Origin: Annulohypoxylon bovei var. microspora
Taxonomy: Eukaryota > Ascomycota > Sordariomycetes > Xylariales > Hypoxylaceae
Direction of reading: 5' to 3'
Length of the DNA stretch: 40,248 nt
Assembly: GCA_022836615.1 (NCBI GenBank)
Contig: MU405421.1
Coordinates: 1 to 40,248 of the forward strand
Below, in pieces: positions 1 to 11,910 of this stretch (positions are counted from its first letter, which is position 1; each line of letters starts with the position of its first letter). The notes beneath the pieces are model-generated. The model saw only the letters and a list, made by a program, of their open reading frames with translations, had not been told where the DNA came from and ran no database searches. Made by a program: the position numbers and the translations under genes.

Positions 1-81
1 AACTACACCAATTCAACTGAGGCTATTCGTGATTACGTAACAAACCAACTACACCAAGGCCTCAGTTGAGTTGGTGTAGTT
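1..81. repeat. 23-bp inverted repeat (hairpin or transposon end)
   Basis: Positions 1-23 and 59-81 are reverse complements with one mismatch, separated by a 35-nt spacer. An 11-nt piece of the arm (AACTACACCAA) occurs a third time, in direct orientation, at 47-57. Such stacked inverted and direct copies are common at the ends of fungal DNA transposons. The window begins exactly here, so the other end cannot be seen and the assignment to a transposon is inference. Confidence 0.6.
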
Positions 82-544
82 GTTCCGAGCACTGTAGGTG
101 TGGTCTGGGGCTTAAAAATATCGTTGACCTTGTTGTCGCGTTGGGTCACCTGACCGCCGGGCAGCTGGTGGTGTCCACTTTTTAACTGTATTTTCAGTTT
201 GCCAGCTGTAAAACCGAGTAATGATTATTTTTTTGCGAATGATTATTTACTTACGAATGATTATTGTAATTAAGTGGATTTATAATGATTATTGGAATTT
301 TTTAATGATTATTAGAATTTTATAATGATTATTTTAAACATATAATCATTATTAGCTCCCACCTTTTCCCGCTATGGTACTAACCTAGAAATAACCGACT
401 GCGTAAGTAAAATAAACTGAAAACCTTGGTCCTAGGTACTCAAAAGAATGTTCCAAAAAGCCTCAAGTTTAAGATAAAATAACCTCGGGGCTGTTATTAG
501 AGATTTGTTTTCGCGGAATTGCATATTCAAGTAAGTTTGCTGGA
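82..544. other. Non-coding stretch left of the dioxygenase gene
   Basis: Apart from the AATGATTATT array, no coding region is seen here. It lies downstream of the dioxygenase gene (which reads leftwards), so it presumably contains that gene's 3' untranslated region and polyadenylation signals. Confidence 0.5.
220..353. repeat. Array of AATGATTATT units
   Basis: Six exact copies of AATGATTATT begin at 220, 238, 256, 284, 304 and 324, and a seventh with one change (AATCATTATT) begins at 344. The first three are spaced 18 bp apart and the last four 20 bp apart. The intervening bases differ, so the 10-mer is more conserved than its spacers. This could be a degenerate minisatellite, a subterminal transposon repeat or a cluster of protein-binding sites. 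Confidence 0.7.
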
Positions 545-2089
545 TTAGTCACAAGATCCCGCAACGCGCATGATGATCCCATCCTTCTTAGGCGGTTCCA
601 GATCCCAAAACGAGGTCCTCTCCTCATCCTCGAAAACCCTTGCCCACGCGACTCGCAGGCAGCGCGGCAAGCGCCAGCATTCCTTGTCGTTGTGCAGCCA
701 GAGCCTAATGAGATGGCGGTAGGTGTCGCCGTCGTTGCGGAATGCCTCGCGCCTATGGAGAACGGCCATGTTGTTCACAAACCGCATGTCCCCTTTTTCC
801 ATCGTTGTTTTTATCTCGAACTTCTTCGCGATAAAGTGTACCGCATCCAACGCCTCGGCTTGCGCCTCGGTAAGACCGGGAATTCCCGGCGTGCGAGGGT
901 CGGAGGGTGGATGTCCAACTAGTAGACGTCGGCCGAAGGACATTAAAATCTTATCGTCATAGTTATATAGGAGAGCCCGCTTGTAGTAAGGCGGGTCTCG
1001 GCTGAAGCTGTAAGATCAAGAGTCAGAACTGATTCCAAGGCTTGTACGAGATAGGGGTAATTGGGCATTCTTACGTATCAAACGGCCAGTCTGGTTTAGC
1101 TAGAACATGAATCAAATCCGGTCGTGTAGCGGCTAGTTCGTTGTAGACTGTCCAAGGCGAAGCTAGGATGCTTTGACCTCCCTCGACTGCGAGGCTGCGC
1201 GTGAATAGGCAGAGCGTATCCGTGACTGTGTCGGTATGAAATGGCTAGGTAAAGTACCTAAGTTTAATGTATGGAAGTAGTTCTGCTGTAAGGGGCTTAC
1301 CTTATCCTCGCCATACTGATCGTCTGTCTCATTACGTTTGATCACATGAACTTTAAATATCAGCAAGATTAAATGACATTGCGTTGATAGAAAGTGAACT
1401 CACGAAGCATCGAGCCTCTCTGGTCTTGCTTTCCACGGCGTTCAGCAACATAGCTAGATATCCCAAGATAGACGATCGTAAGATCCTCTAAAGAATATGA
1501 TTCTGGGTCAAGTCCTCGGACAATAGAGAACCCTCGTCCATGGTATACATCTTGACAGATCTGGTCGAGGTGGACACCAAGCCGAGGCAGAGGGAATGTT
1601 GCCTTCGTGATAGCGTCACCGTCAAGTCCCTGGTCTGACGAAATATAAGTTAATAGTTGTCTACATACTCGCTTTGCTGCAACTTAGGTACATGCCTTTG
1701 AAGTAAGATAGGCCGCGGCTGATCTCCTCTTTGTCTTCATTGGTCAGATAGTAGATGTACTGTGACTCGTCTTTGAAACTTGACTGATCCCAGACTAAAG
1801 GTCCTTCCAACTTTGCGGGCCAATCCTCCGGGACTTTAGTCTCGAGGCCCTCGAGTTGTCGGCGTGTCATTTCCCTGGCATTATACTTATCCTCGTCTAC
1901 CTCATAACGGATATCCGCATAGTCAGTTCGGATTGTCTGAGACTCGGCCGATTTTAAGCCATCGACATGATATCGAGTTCGAAGACCGGGTGAATAGTAC
2001 TCATCAACAAGATCCGGGTTCCTAAAACTTCGGACATCAGTGGGAAACATGACATCTGCAGTAGGAGCCATAGCTTCTGTAATAATCAA
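545..2089 (-). CDS. TauD/TfdA-family Fe(II)/2-oxoglutarate-dependent dioxygenase
   Basis: Inferred five-exon model: 2089-1696, 1634-1404, 1350-1301, 1244-1075, 1007-545, giving 435 residues with every join in frame. Introns are 61, 53, 56 and 67 nt. The first appears to be a GC-AG intron (AG|GCATGT), because the GT alternatives leave either a 34-nt intron or a frame break. The N-terminal part has the pattern of the fungal TauD family (LEGPLVWDQSSF, then a GRGFSIVRGLDP segment). The iron ligands are visible as H228-x-D230 (PFHTDT) and a distal His near 366 (NNMAVLHRREAF); an Arg near 383 (RHLIRLW) is in place to bind 2-oxoglutarate. The family hydroxylates or oxidatively cleaves small acids such as taurine; the substrate cannot be told from sequence. 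ATG at 2089 gives the longest protein; a second in-frame ATG lies at 2071. The gene looks intact. Confidence 0.85.
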
Positions 2090-4120
2090 TTATTGAAGTC
2101 GGATAAAACTTGTAAAGCAGTGATTTTCATTAGATCAATGTCACTTGTATGAGAAAGTATCGAATACCGATAATAATTTTTCAACCCTAGCAAGGCTCAT
2201 CTACCTTTTATACCCCCCCTCACGGATACCATGAGGCTCAATTGTACAGTGCCGATTCGAAAATCTCATTTTCCAGATGTCCACTTTTTACTATTGACAA
2301 TAGGTGATGTCCCAAATTCCGGTCGTACAATCACAAGACGGCATGAACTGTGTGCGCCACTGGTTGACTCTCAGAACGGCTGTGAATTGAGAAGGATGTA
2401 TGTTTACTCTCTACCCACCTATCATTGAATATTTCTCTACACCTCTCAGGGTGGGGTCGTGGAGAATAAACCGCCTCTCACAGGTCCGAGTCTTTCCGCA
2501 GAGCCTCATTTCTTCACAATTTGCAGCCGCTCGTATCATCGTACGTAGTGAAATGGAAAAGCCGGCAGCATCCCTCGCTGTAGAGCCGCCGATATACTAA
2601 ATGTGGAAGGCCGAAAAAGGAAGTCCTTAAAGTCGTTGACGAAAGGTAGCGAATTAGCAATTATCTAACTATCGTTGGACGTCATTCTGCAGCAAGTGGT
2701 GATCAAATATAAGGGGTATTCAAATTGGGAGAACGGTCGAGATCAAGATTATCAGGTCTAAATGCCCCATCTTACGCAGTCATCCTCATCTCATGACACG
2801 ATTCACAGTTTTATCCGAGTGGGGGTGATGGAATCGCGCAACCATGAATCTATCGTACTATTTATTATTGGTTCTACGGTAGTTACCTATCTATCAGCTA
2901 TCGAGGAGCCGCAATGAAGAGGTGGTAAACGATCTAGAAGATCTTTAGAGATTTCATGGTGGCGACGGGTGACCAGTTAGTTGCGGCAATATCATTTAAT
3001 TATCGGATGTTGCTTAACTTTATGAACCTAAAGTTGATGAGATTTAACTTGCAGGCAAATATCTGCTTACAATACCTTATGAAGTCTCTATTCACTATTT
3101 AGTGGCTTTTATACAACTACGAGTCTCATGTTTTGAGCTACCTAAGTAAGTTAGTAGTGGGTACCTAGGTAGATACTAACCTAGAAAGTAGAGCCGCAAT
3201 GCTTAGCGCAAGGTTATTATCTAAGTAGCAGAAGTGAGTAGATCGTGAAGGTTTAAATTTTTATTATGGGAGGGCTTCGATCGCTAAGGATCTTACGAGA
3301 ACGATTATATAATGGATAACTACCTACCTATTTACCCACCTACCTATCTTACCTTCAGATGTATACGTTAAATAACCTTCCACGTTGAAAAGGTGTAAAA
3401 CATACTTGCTTACCTCATTAAGACATACAAAGAGATTATCACGGTAAAAAAGCCACCGAAGTGATATTGAAACAACACCTTTAAATGCAGTTATGGGCAC
3501 TTTTCTTTCCTAAGACCTAGCATATGATTTTTACGAGAACATCATTGAGAAACACCTCAAGCGGAAAATATCAAATACAACAAATGTAATTAGCAAGTTT
3601 AATGTTACAAAAACCACTTAAATTTATTCAATGAAGCATTACACATGAACTCGACAAAGTGTAGGCTACTATTAGAGGCTGCTCTCCGAATCCATGCGCA
3701 TCTTAACAATTCATCAAGAACCCCTATTTCACCGGCAAGTCTCCCGCCCGGGAGCGGAGAGTTAAATATAGCCTAAGAAACCACAATAATTGACGCGAAT
3801 ATAATATTATAAAAAGGGATGGACATCTTGTTAACCTTTGTAGTTTGTAGTTAGAGTTGCCGACGCTAGCATCGCCGTTCGGGAGGGCTATGATCCGGAA
3901 CGCGGGAAGCGCGGGATACTCTTAACACACATCGTGGCTTGTGCGGACGGCATGTCGCATGCACATTACCGAAACAATCAGTCAGTTTCAAGCCAACTTA
4001 TAATTGGGATCACGAAGGAAATGTAAGCATGGCGGAACTCCGAGCTGGGTGACACGGCAGAGCATAAAAGGATTTCTATTGATAATTGAAGAATTCGAAA
4101 CAAACGCGTTGAAGAAACGC
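2090..4120. other. Intergenic region without recognised genes
   Basis: About 2 kb with frequent stops in all frames and only short unconvincing reading frames. It contains several ACCTACCTA/TACCTAGGTA-type motifs (for example 3161-3174 and around 3320-3350), which are typical of intergenic DNA in this genome. The first part should hold the dioxygenase promoter. Confidence 0.5.
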
Positions 4121-4480
4121 TTAAATGGCGTATTCGCTGCCATAGATCCGAGATGTGAGATTCCTGATTCTTATGTATTTACTTTTTGGCCCCGCAATAC
4201 AAGACCTAGCCGCCGAAAATATTGGGACCGATTGGAGACTCAAAGTAATACCCATTTGTTTCGCACGAGTCAGCAGGGAGGCTTCGCACATGGCTGACGG
4301 CCAGTCTGCAAGGGCCGATCCAACCGTGGTGGCCCCCTTGTCTGGGTGTGATTTGTCTCTATGTGCGCACCAATCAATAAGCCAACTAAATTCTGGTTCG
4401 TGGAGGCCAAGAATATTGAGGACATCGCTGAGAACTAGCCCCCACTTCAAGTTCCCGTTGTCTTGCTCTTCTCCGCTAAA
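4121..4480 (-). CDS. Unassigned possible exon or gene remnant
   Basis: An open stretch on the minus strand of about 120 codons with protein-like composition (for example DVLNILGLHEPEFSW and LADWPSAMCEASLL). It has no ATG start in frame, being preceded by a stop and then a run beginning FSGEEQ, so it would have to be an internal exon or a degraded gene. I do not recognise a family. Overlapping plus-strand frames of similar length exist, so it may be chance. Confidence 0.2.
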   Translation of the reverse strand, partial: FSGEEQDNGNLKWGLVLSDVLNILGLHEPEFSWLIDWCAHRDKSHPDKGATTVGSALADWPSAMCEASLLTRAKQMGITLSLQSVPIFSAARSCIAGPKSKYIRIRNLTSRIYGSEYAI

Positions 4481-4499
4481 CTAATGATTGTCGCATCTC

Positions 4500-5995
4500 T
4501 CTGATCGTGAATCATATTAACATTGTTTTCTCTCTTTGAAGACTCGCAAGAGCCGTAACTGTAGCAGTCGGGCCGTCTTGGCGATCGTCACTAGCACTCC
4601 GCGATGACAGACAGCAGAAGTGCATGGGTTTTTCCGCTGCAACCTTTGGGAGCGACGTTGTGACCCCTAGGCTCGCTTGAGTAGGAAATTTATCGCGAAA
4701 ATTCTGAAGTCTTGTCTCCTTCCTAACTGTGTGTCTCGTGCGACCGCATGCTGCAGACTTAATATGGCAGAGGATTTACTGAATTTCCGAATCAGCGTAG
4801 GACTGAACTTTAGTTTGCCTGGCCCATGTGGCCAACACCTGGGCATTATCCGATATTACGCGACAGCGATCCATGCTACGTAGCACATACAAAAATGGGC
4901 AGAGTTGCGAAACGAATTGCGATTGGCTTACATGCGTCGTCTCAGAAAACCACAACGTGGGCGATCTTGACGAACTGAAAATCTCAAGTTAACAATGTAC
5001 ATACCTAGGTAGTAGCGCATTTCTTCGTATGTTTCATTCGCGAGGTTTGACAACATATTTCTCCATGAGAAAGACGGTAAACTTTTCTTATGCCGTGATA
5101 GAAGACTGCGCCGCACCGTGGAAAGGTTCTAACAAACATCAGCGAGGCCTAGACTATTCTTTTTGTATGTGGCTGATTGATCCCCTGAATAGCTTGTCGT
5201 AAAGATATTGTAGAGATATAACGGACCAGGCCGACAGCTAGGATAGCTAGGGTTAATAGGTATACCGAGCATGCCAGCATATACATATACCCTTGCTGCC
5301 TTGTTATTTCGTAGCCTATCCACACAAATAGCCCGCGCCACCTACTCCCCCACGGCGTTGCTAGCATTAGTCCTACATATTTTAACCTGCCCCCGTCGCT
5401 GTCGATCACTTATCCGAGGTCCCGCATCCTTCGCCCGCTGCGACCGATTTCAGACGCTTTAAAAGGAAAATTTAAGAAATGATGGCGAGAGCCTGCTCAT
5501 TTCCAAAAGAAAAACCTTCCATTTATGTACCAAGACATCAGGGGTCAACTACGAATATTTTTTATTTGCTATGTAGTGTAACGTCTGTTCATATGCCATC
5601 TCTGATTGCCTCGTAGTTAGTCTCATCACAACGCCGCGTCCTCAAATAAGCTAATGGGGCCAACTGCCGAGGATCTTCAATGGTTCGATCGTAAATCTAC
5701 TTCTCCGTAAAGCGTCGTCAGAGGTTAGAGGCGTGTGGTTGGTGTGTCCACTCTCCTATCTCATTATCCTGGAGAACTACGCACGGGGCGCACGCGAATC
5801 AAAGCCGTCTTACTTCCCCAGGCCTTTTCCATCTCCATCGACAATAATCTTAATACAGACATATTACCTATCGTCCCGAGAAACCCCAGGGCTTCTCAGC
5901 CCTGTCAATGTCTGACCCGCTGTCGCTCTTTCGCGATCTATCCTGAAGACTGTCGTCGGACATCTTCAAGGCGGCGCGTTCCCGTGTCCTCTACG
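4500..5995. other. Intergenic region left of the rhodopsin-like gene
   Basis: No gene is recognised. A minus-strand open frame at 5149-5409 contains one hydrophobic segment (YMYMLACSVYLLTLAILAVG) but lacks an ATG start and any recognisable family. The last few hundred bases should hold the promoter and 5' leader of the rhodopsin-like gene; the frame is open upstream of 5996, but no convincing earlier start is seen. Confidence 0.4.
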
Positions 5996-7341
5996 ATGCC
6001 GTCGATCTTGCGTCGCGCCTCTGCGGGGGCCACGCAGTCGCCGCCGGTCGGAATCGTCGTCACGCCTTCGAATATGAACCCAATCCTACAGATGACAACT
6101 TGGTTACTCCTTTCGTTGACTTCGCTCATGCTATGCTTTCGCTTCTTGACCAAATTTTTCTTGAAGACGAATCAGCGGTTCGGGTGGGAGGAGATAATGA
6201 TCAGTGCCGCATTTGTACGTGAACCTATACCGTCCGGTAATTATGGATGAAATTTTCAGTTGAATTAACATAGAGACAATTAGCTCGCCGGCTTGGGCGA
6301 ATCTATCACATTTCTAGTTCCCGAGGGTGAGATCTTTGGCAAAGAACAGAATAACATCACTGGCGATGAAATGATAGCGGGGCTCAAAGTATGGATTTAC
6401 CACCAAACAGTTCAATTCATATGCCAAAACTAACTTCGTCCGTTCAGGTTCAATACGCTGGAGAACTACTTTATATCCTTGCTCTCGGACTCGCAAAGTT
6501 ATCGGTCTGTACAGGATTGACTACATTATCGCCAGATACCAGCCATCGCCGGCTCACGTCCGTCTTCGTCGTCGCCGTCGTAACTTGGTCGCTAGTAGCT
6601 TTCATTGGAACAGCTTTTCAATGCGGAGGTCATGGACCATGGGAGGAAAATATCAGTTGCCTTGATAGGGTGAGAAGCCATATTAAAACAGGAGTTTAAG
6701 ATTCATTCAAGAACTAACACTGATTATCCGCGTAGCGCACGTTTTTGGAATACGTTGGAATCACAAACATTCTGACGGACGCTGCACTAATAGCTCTTCC
6801 GACCACCGTTATATATCCACTTAAGATGTCTATTAGGACGAGATTGACTGTTTTGTCTTTCTTCTCTGTGCGAATATTGTTCGTCTCACCCATCTTTTTC
6901 TAGCGACGATTCCCCCGAAACTAATAAGTCTAAAGTGCCATTGCAGCAATGATTTGCCAACTCATATACCTCCCCCGCCTCTTCGAAGATAACTCTACAT
7001 TACGAGGATTCCCGTATTACCTGAGCATGCAGTTCGTCCAATTCGCAAGCATATCGGCAGCCTGTGCTGCGTATTTCTGGCCCTTTCTCCGATCGTTACG
7101 GAGCGGTCTCATCTCGGCCGACAACAAAGCCTTCACATCCGAGTACGCGCTATCTAAGCTTCGTGGAACCGCTCGAAATGGCGCGAATGTAGATATGGTA
7201 TCAGGTACCTCCTCCAAGAGCAGAGATCGAAGCAACTATATAAAAATTACTACCGACAATACGGTGATTACGACTGAACGAGGCCAGGGATCAGGGAATA
7301 CTGAGCCCCTTGGAAGTGAGGGTTATATGAAGGATTGGTGA
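5996..7341 (+). CDS. Fungal rhodopsin-like seven-TM integral membrane protein
   Basis: Inferred five-exon model: 5996-6214, 6284-6388, 6448-6669, 6736-6878, 6936-7341, 364 residues, all joins in frame; introns 69, 59, 66 and 57 nt. The protein has the hallmarks of the fungal rhodopsin-domain family (related to the membrane part of PTH11-like receptors): first TM helix WLLLSLTSLMLCF followed by an FGWEEIMI turn, then ELLYILALGLAKLSV, a FQCGG...PWEENISC loop with two cysteines, GITNILTDAALIALP, and a last helix before a hydrophilic tail of about 100 residues rich in S, T and charged residues. No CFEM domain precedes it. The family sits in the plasma membrane and is often called a putative G-protein-coupled receptor; ligand and signalling role are unknown. 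The start could instead be the ATG at 6077. Confidence 0.8.
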
Positions 7342-9692
7342 CGGTGGCAGGGGCAACAGTGTACCACTAACCTTGAACGAATCTGAGCTGTCTCGTGCTT
7401 TGGATTATCGACCCTTACGATTGATATGAGTGACTCTGAAGGAGAATTTGGAAACATCAACCACAGCAGGCATAGGAGGCGAAGTCAAAAGCTACATGGC
7501 CTCACTTCACAGTCCGAGCTACGTGTTATTCGAGCTAGAAAACGGTTGCATACAGGAATGTATCTTGTCCCACACACGCAACCCGGATCCGGCACCATGT
7601 CACCGGGTGCTAGGTCACTTTCACCCAGCACGCCAGGGATGATGGTGTTTCCGAGAGATTGGCTCGTTTAGTCAAGCAACACAATAGCGCCGTATCGCTT
7701 CTCCGACTCCGCCGAGATGTGCTAAAAGATAGCAGAGTCATATTTTGCTAGGAAATATCAGGACCTAGGAAAGAGAACAAATCTCCGAGTCGATTGGAGC
7801 AGCCTACCTAATTAGAGGATATGAAGGGTGTAACAAGTAATGCTAGGACACGCATTAGTGTCGTTGGGCGATTAGGACTGGGGATTTGAGATGGAATGAT
7901 TATGTCTTGTGGTTAGACTTGATATCCTAGTTACCGTAGCCAAACGTACGACTCTTATGATGAGTAATGGGGTACGAATTGAAGTTTTACGCGCCTTTAT
8001 TACCCCGCGGCATGATCAAGATCCTAACAACTTATCTCGCTGGTAACACCACAGAAGAAATTTACACCTATCGCATCCTTTCACCCATTCTTGCGACATA
8101 GTGCCGTCAAGTGGTTACCTGGTTGTTTGTACCAACGAAAACTACTAGAACCGCCGAATACGTAGCCGTAGCAACCAAAGTCTCTACATTCGAACTCTTC
8201 CCCCCCAAAAGAAAGCGCACAAGCGAAGACGATCATGAACGCAGCGGAAGTGGCCAAATTCTTAACCAGGGACGATTGAACGGCCATAATACACATTGGT
8301 ACCACCATGACCAATACCGCAACGAGCGCTACACATAAGCGGACAGTGTTGTTTACGAATGCAGATATCTCAGAGGGTTAGGCCAATGTTATAACAATCT
8401 AAAGCCGATATTAGCCTCCAGTTGAATGGGCACGAACAGGAATTTGATGGGATAATCTTGAAGTGGTTAATAGCAGCGAGAGAGCCTAATAAGAGTTACA
8501 GAAGTTACGCCAGCTGTTTGGTCGAGCTAAGAACCCGGACGATAGGCGTAATGAATACTAAATCCTGGTTGAGAGGATCTTCACAGATGCCGAAGTGAAA
8601 TGCATGACAATGAGGATAAATAGCATGACCGCTAGCTAGGTTACCAACCTCTGAGGTTAGATCAACGGACTAAGCCTCCTATAAGAAAATATGATAAATT
8701 AGGATCAGGCGACTGGGGGCAGCAGAGACGATTACCTACCTATGTTAGTATCCTCGGTATTTATCATCATTTGCATTGTCTTAGACTCCTTAGTAACAGG
8801 GGTGAATAACGCCAAGATCAGAGGTTCAGGGTTCAGGTGCTTGCCCCTTATTATATCTGATGACTAAGCATATCAATTTTATAAATAATTAACAGATAGA
8901 AATGCTTTTTAACTTAAGACGCACTATAACTAATAATTGTCAAGTTATGCAACTTTTTGTAACCAAGGAATAGGTGGCATCAAAGATATTAGCATACTAT
9001 TGTTGGATTAAATGTAATAGGTACCTTACCGATTTACCACGCATCCAAAGGTTCAAGCTTACATGTGACAAAATGCACTGCATTATATGACACTAATAAT
9101 AGAAACTACACGGTGGTGAAAGTATTGGTGTTAATACGGGTTGTTCTATGGTAACTCATATATGGGTAGGTAGGTAGGTACCCAGGTAAATTAATGGTAC
9201 TTTAGGTAGGATCTGGAACGAATAAAACCATACACAATTGTCAGCATTGGTGTTGGTACTATATCTCGGTATATATATCGGCTAGTAGTCATTTAATGCT
9301 GATCTCAGAAATACCAAGAGATCAAGAAGTTTCTCAGCCTAAGACACCTTGCCAAGATGACTGCGAAACCCGGCTACCTGCTGCTACTAGGTACCTAGCA
9401 CGAGGGCTTCGTAGTAACTTTGACTGCCATCCGACGCTCGTACGAATGCCACGAGTTCTCAATTATCAAGTGTATCCTTGTATTACATTGTGATATTTCC
9501 TTACCCAGTAGTACCTATGAGTACGAACGACATTGCATTAAGATATCTGGAGGTAGAAAAATGCTAGGCAAGTATTCTTAGTGAAGGAACACGGAAATAC
9601 TTGGCTATAATTCATGAATTTACAGAGTAGGTATAGTCCATTCACCGTGTAGTTTGCCTCCTTAATTGATACCTGGGTACATACCTTCCTAC

Positions 9693-9712
9693 CTACCTAC
9701 CTAGGTAGGTAG
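9693..9712. repeat. 20-bp perfect palindrome of the CCTAGG family
   Basis: CTACCTACCTAGGTAGGTAG is exactly self-complementary. Shorter members of the same motif lie at 3161-3174, 14583-14598 and 18641-18653, all outside exons. The function is unknown; such motifs are dispersed through many Sordariomycete genomes. Confidence 0.8.
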
Positions 9713-10174
9713 TTGGTACACAAACGCAGTACTACGAAAATCTGACGGCCAGTGATACAGATTAAACGTTTTCGTTCAATGCCGCGTTTATCTCCCTCAT
9801 GCCCATGGAAAAATACTCATAAGTAGATAGGTATTGACGATTTGGGAAATACCGGAGGCTTCCTGATTTGAGCATGGAACGATGTTGGTAATATAAAACC
9901 ATAATGGACTCCGTACCTGAGTAGGTAATCTTGCTAGTTTCTTTAACATGACCCTAATAGCCCTTAGGCAAGTTTGTGGCTGGCGGCCATCGCCGAATTT
10001 CCAATCTTAAATATGGTGATACGTAGTATAACATATGCTGTGTTTTTAACAATCGACCGGTAGCTTAAGAAAACGCGCGTGTGAGTAAGGGATCACTATC
10101 CGGTAGGTATCTTCGGTTCCGGCTGCGAGGAGTGGTAGCGATGCTTGTTTGACAGTCTTAATGAGTACCTATCA

Positions 10175-10192
10175 GGGTTAGGGTTAGGGTTA
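10175..10192 (+). repeat. Interstitial telomere-like repeat (GGGTTA)x3
   Basis: Three exact tandem copies of the fungal telomere unit lie in intergenic DNA, far from any visible chromosome end. They may mark a healed break, an old subtelomeric junction or a binding site for a telobox-type protein. Confidence 0.85.
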
Positions 10193-10393
10193 GATGGATT
10201 TGTTCAGGAGTAGGTAGAAATTCCCAGGAGTTCTCGTTCTATTTTGGGATATTCTTTAGACAAACTTGAAAATAGGTGCCTATTAGCTTGTATATCTTCG
10301 GTAGGTACTAGGTAGTTAACGGAAATCATACTCGAAATCTAAACCATAAAGCCTCGATTTGCTGATAGTTCCATCCTTTAACCTAGTACCTTT

Positions 10394-11197
10394 CTAGTCT
10401 ACATCGGGAGAATCTAGCTCCTCTCCAGGCCCATTGATTCTAACCTCTCCCTTCTTTTCATCTTGTTTTTCAACTGATTTCTCAGTCCCGCTTTCTGCTT
10501 CAGCCCCTTTCGAATTATCCCCTTCGGACTCCTCTTTTTTGATTGGTTTAATCCGCATCTCCGTTCGTAGAAGTTCCACCTCAAGCATTGGGATTCCCTC
10601 CTTCACTTTCGATTTTAAATTGTCCTGGTCGACGTCAAAGTATAAGGCCCAAAAGTCTCCATCTTTGACAGCAAAGAATCCCTCCCAACCGGCAAATGTC
10701 AACCTGCGGTCTTGTCTAGAGCAGTCAAATGGACCAGGCCAGTTAGGCTGTGCCCAGGGGCGAGTTCCGAACTTGAGTTCATATGAATTTCGATCAATAT
10801 AGATCCAGTTCATGACAGGTGGCTCGTCGCAAATAGTTGATACAAGACCGGAGTACTTCGCATCGGGGTACGGGAGAAAATATCCCGCAAAGGGATGACC
10901 AAAGACTTGCTCATAGTCATTACCGGTATCGATATAAAGCTATGAAAGACACCCATTAGTTCACTTGTGCTTATCCTAGGAAGGGAGCGCGAAAGGTTAT
11001 ACCTTGTCCCCTGAAAGTACTACACGTCTACCTTCGAGGATAGCGCTATACTGGGAAGACTTAGTACATCGCACTGTTAGATGGTTCTTTCGACTTCTAT
11101 GCTCCTTCCTTTTAGAATCCGTTTGAATCTGTCGGATGGCTTCAGAGGTGCCAACAACAGCAGAGAAAGCGACAAGAAATGTGAGAGGCTGGGACAT
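10394..11197 (-). CDS. Conserved fungal protein of unknown function
   Basis: Two exons, 11197-11003 and 10939-10394, with a 63-nt GT-AG intron in phase 0 give 246 residues. Exon 1 has an uncharged stretch (TFLVAFSAVVGTSEA) followed by a basic segment; exon 2 carries an aromatic-rich core (LYIDTGNDYEQVFGHPFAGY, then ICDEPPVMNWIYID, WPGPFDCSRQDRRLTFAGWE and DFWALYFDVD), ending in an acidic/lysine-rich tail of about 60 residues that looks disordered. From memory this matches a widespread ascomycete family with the EAIRQ...EEHR and GHPFAGYxLPYPD signatures and no assigned function. The hydrophobic N-terminus could be read as a signal peptide, but no clear cleavage site is seen. The gene looks intact. 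Confidence 0.75.
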
Positions 11198-11910
11198 TGT
11201 TTCCTTTCTGAAAGTTTGTTCTACAGAGTTGATCCGAGTCGACTAGGAGAGGTACTCTTATTTCCTTTTCGAATTCCACAGCGTACTGTAGGAGAGACAA
11301 CATAATGTATATTAAGCAGTAGTAGAGCGTTTGTATACTGTGATACAACGGAAATTTCAATAATCCCCCGCCCCTCTCCAAATATTGATACCTAACAACT
11401 ACCTACTAATCTTCGGGAGTAACCTTAGGTGCGCAGACATTGCACTCTAAGCTAAAAGTTGTGCCTTACATTAAAAGAGACAGAGGCATAACCGTAGAGT
11501 CAAACCTCGGGCATCTTCACAGAATGTCGGACCTTATTCTCCTTACCTAATGAATGCCTCTATCTAGCAATATTCAATATAGAATGGTCTCGGCGGTGAA
11601 CTGTCATGCATTGTAGATGCCGAAGTGTAACTGCTCAAGTTTCTCTTTCATCTGATCATACGATTAAACAACATCGTCGGTCTTCTCCTTTTCTAAAGTG
11701 ATCAGGTTTAGCTATAGAAATTACGAATGCAGACCTTTTTATCTAATAGCAAACACGTTAGGATCTTATGAGGTGCGAACGATTTTCCATATACGAGCTC
11801 GCACAACACGTTTCTATGCTCTAATATGTAACCGGTGCATCACGCATTTCTGTCCTACTGCTAGATTTCACATCGTGGGGTTATACATAGCTGGCTTATC
11901 ATAAAAATGG
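11198..11910. other. Divergent intergenic region
   Basis: This gap separates a leftward and a rightward gene, so both promoters should lie here. No distinct regulatory site could be identified by eye. A short open frame at 11698-11904 lacks any recognisable features. Confidence 0.4.

Larger units (their letters stand above)
7342..10393. other. Long intergenic region
   Basis: About 3 kb with no gene that can be supported. Two overlapping short frames near 7426-7671 and one near 8081-8314 look like chance. The stretch is rich in TACCTAGGTA/ACCTACCT motifs, including a perfect 20-bp palindrome at 9693-9712, and ends with a telomere-like repeat at 10175-10192. Confidence 0.5.

Noticed and set aside
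692..962. Plus-strand open frames opposite the dioxygenase exon 5
   Set aside because: They are shadows of the minus-strand exon, whose family motifs are clear.
5149..5409. Minus-strand open frame with one hydrophobic segment
   Set aside because: No ATG start, no neighbouring exon that extends it and no family resemblance; overlapping frames are equally open.
7426..7671. Two overlapping plus-strand frames right after the rhodopsin-like gene
   Set aside because: Short, mutually overlapping and without recognisable motifs; probably 3' untranslated or intergenic DNA.
8081..8314. Minus-strand frame of 77 codons with hydrophobic stretch
   Set aside because: No family, no splice extension and no supporting context.
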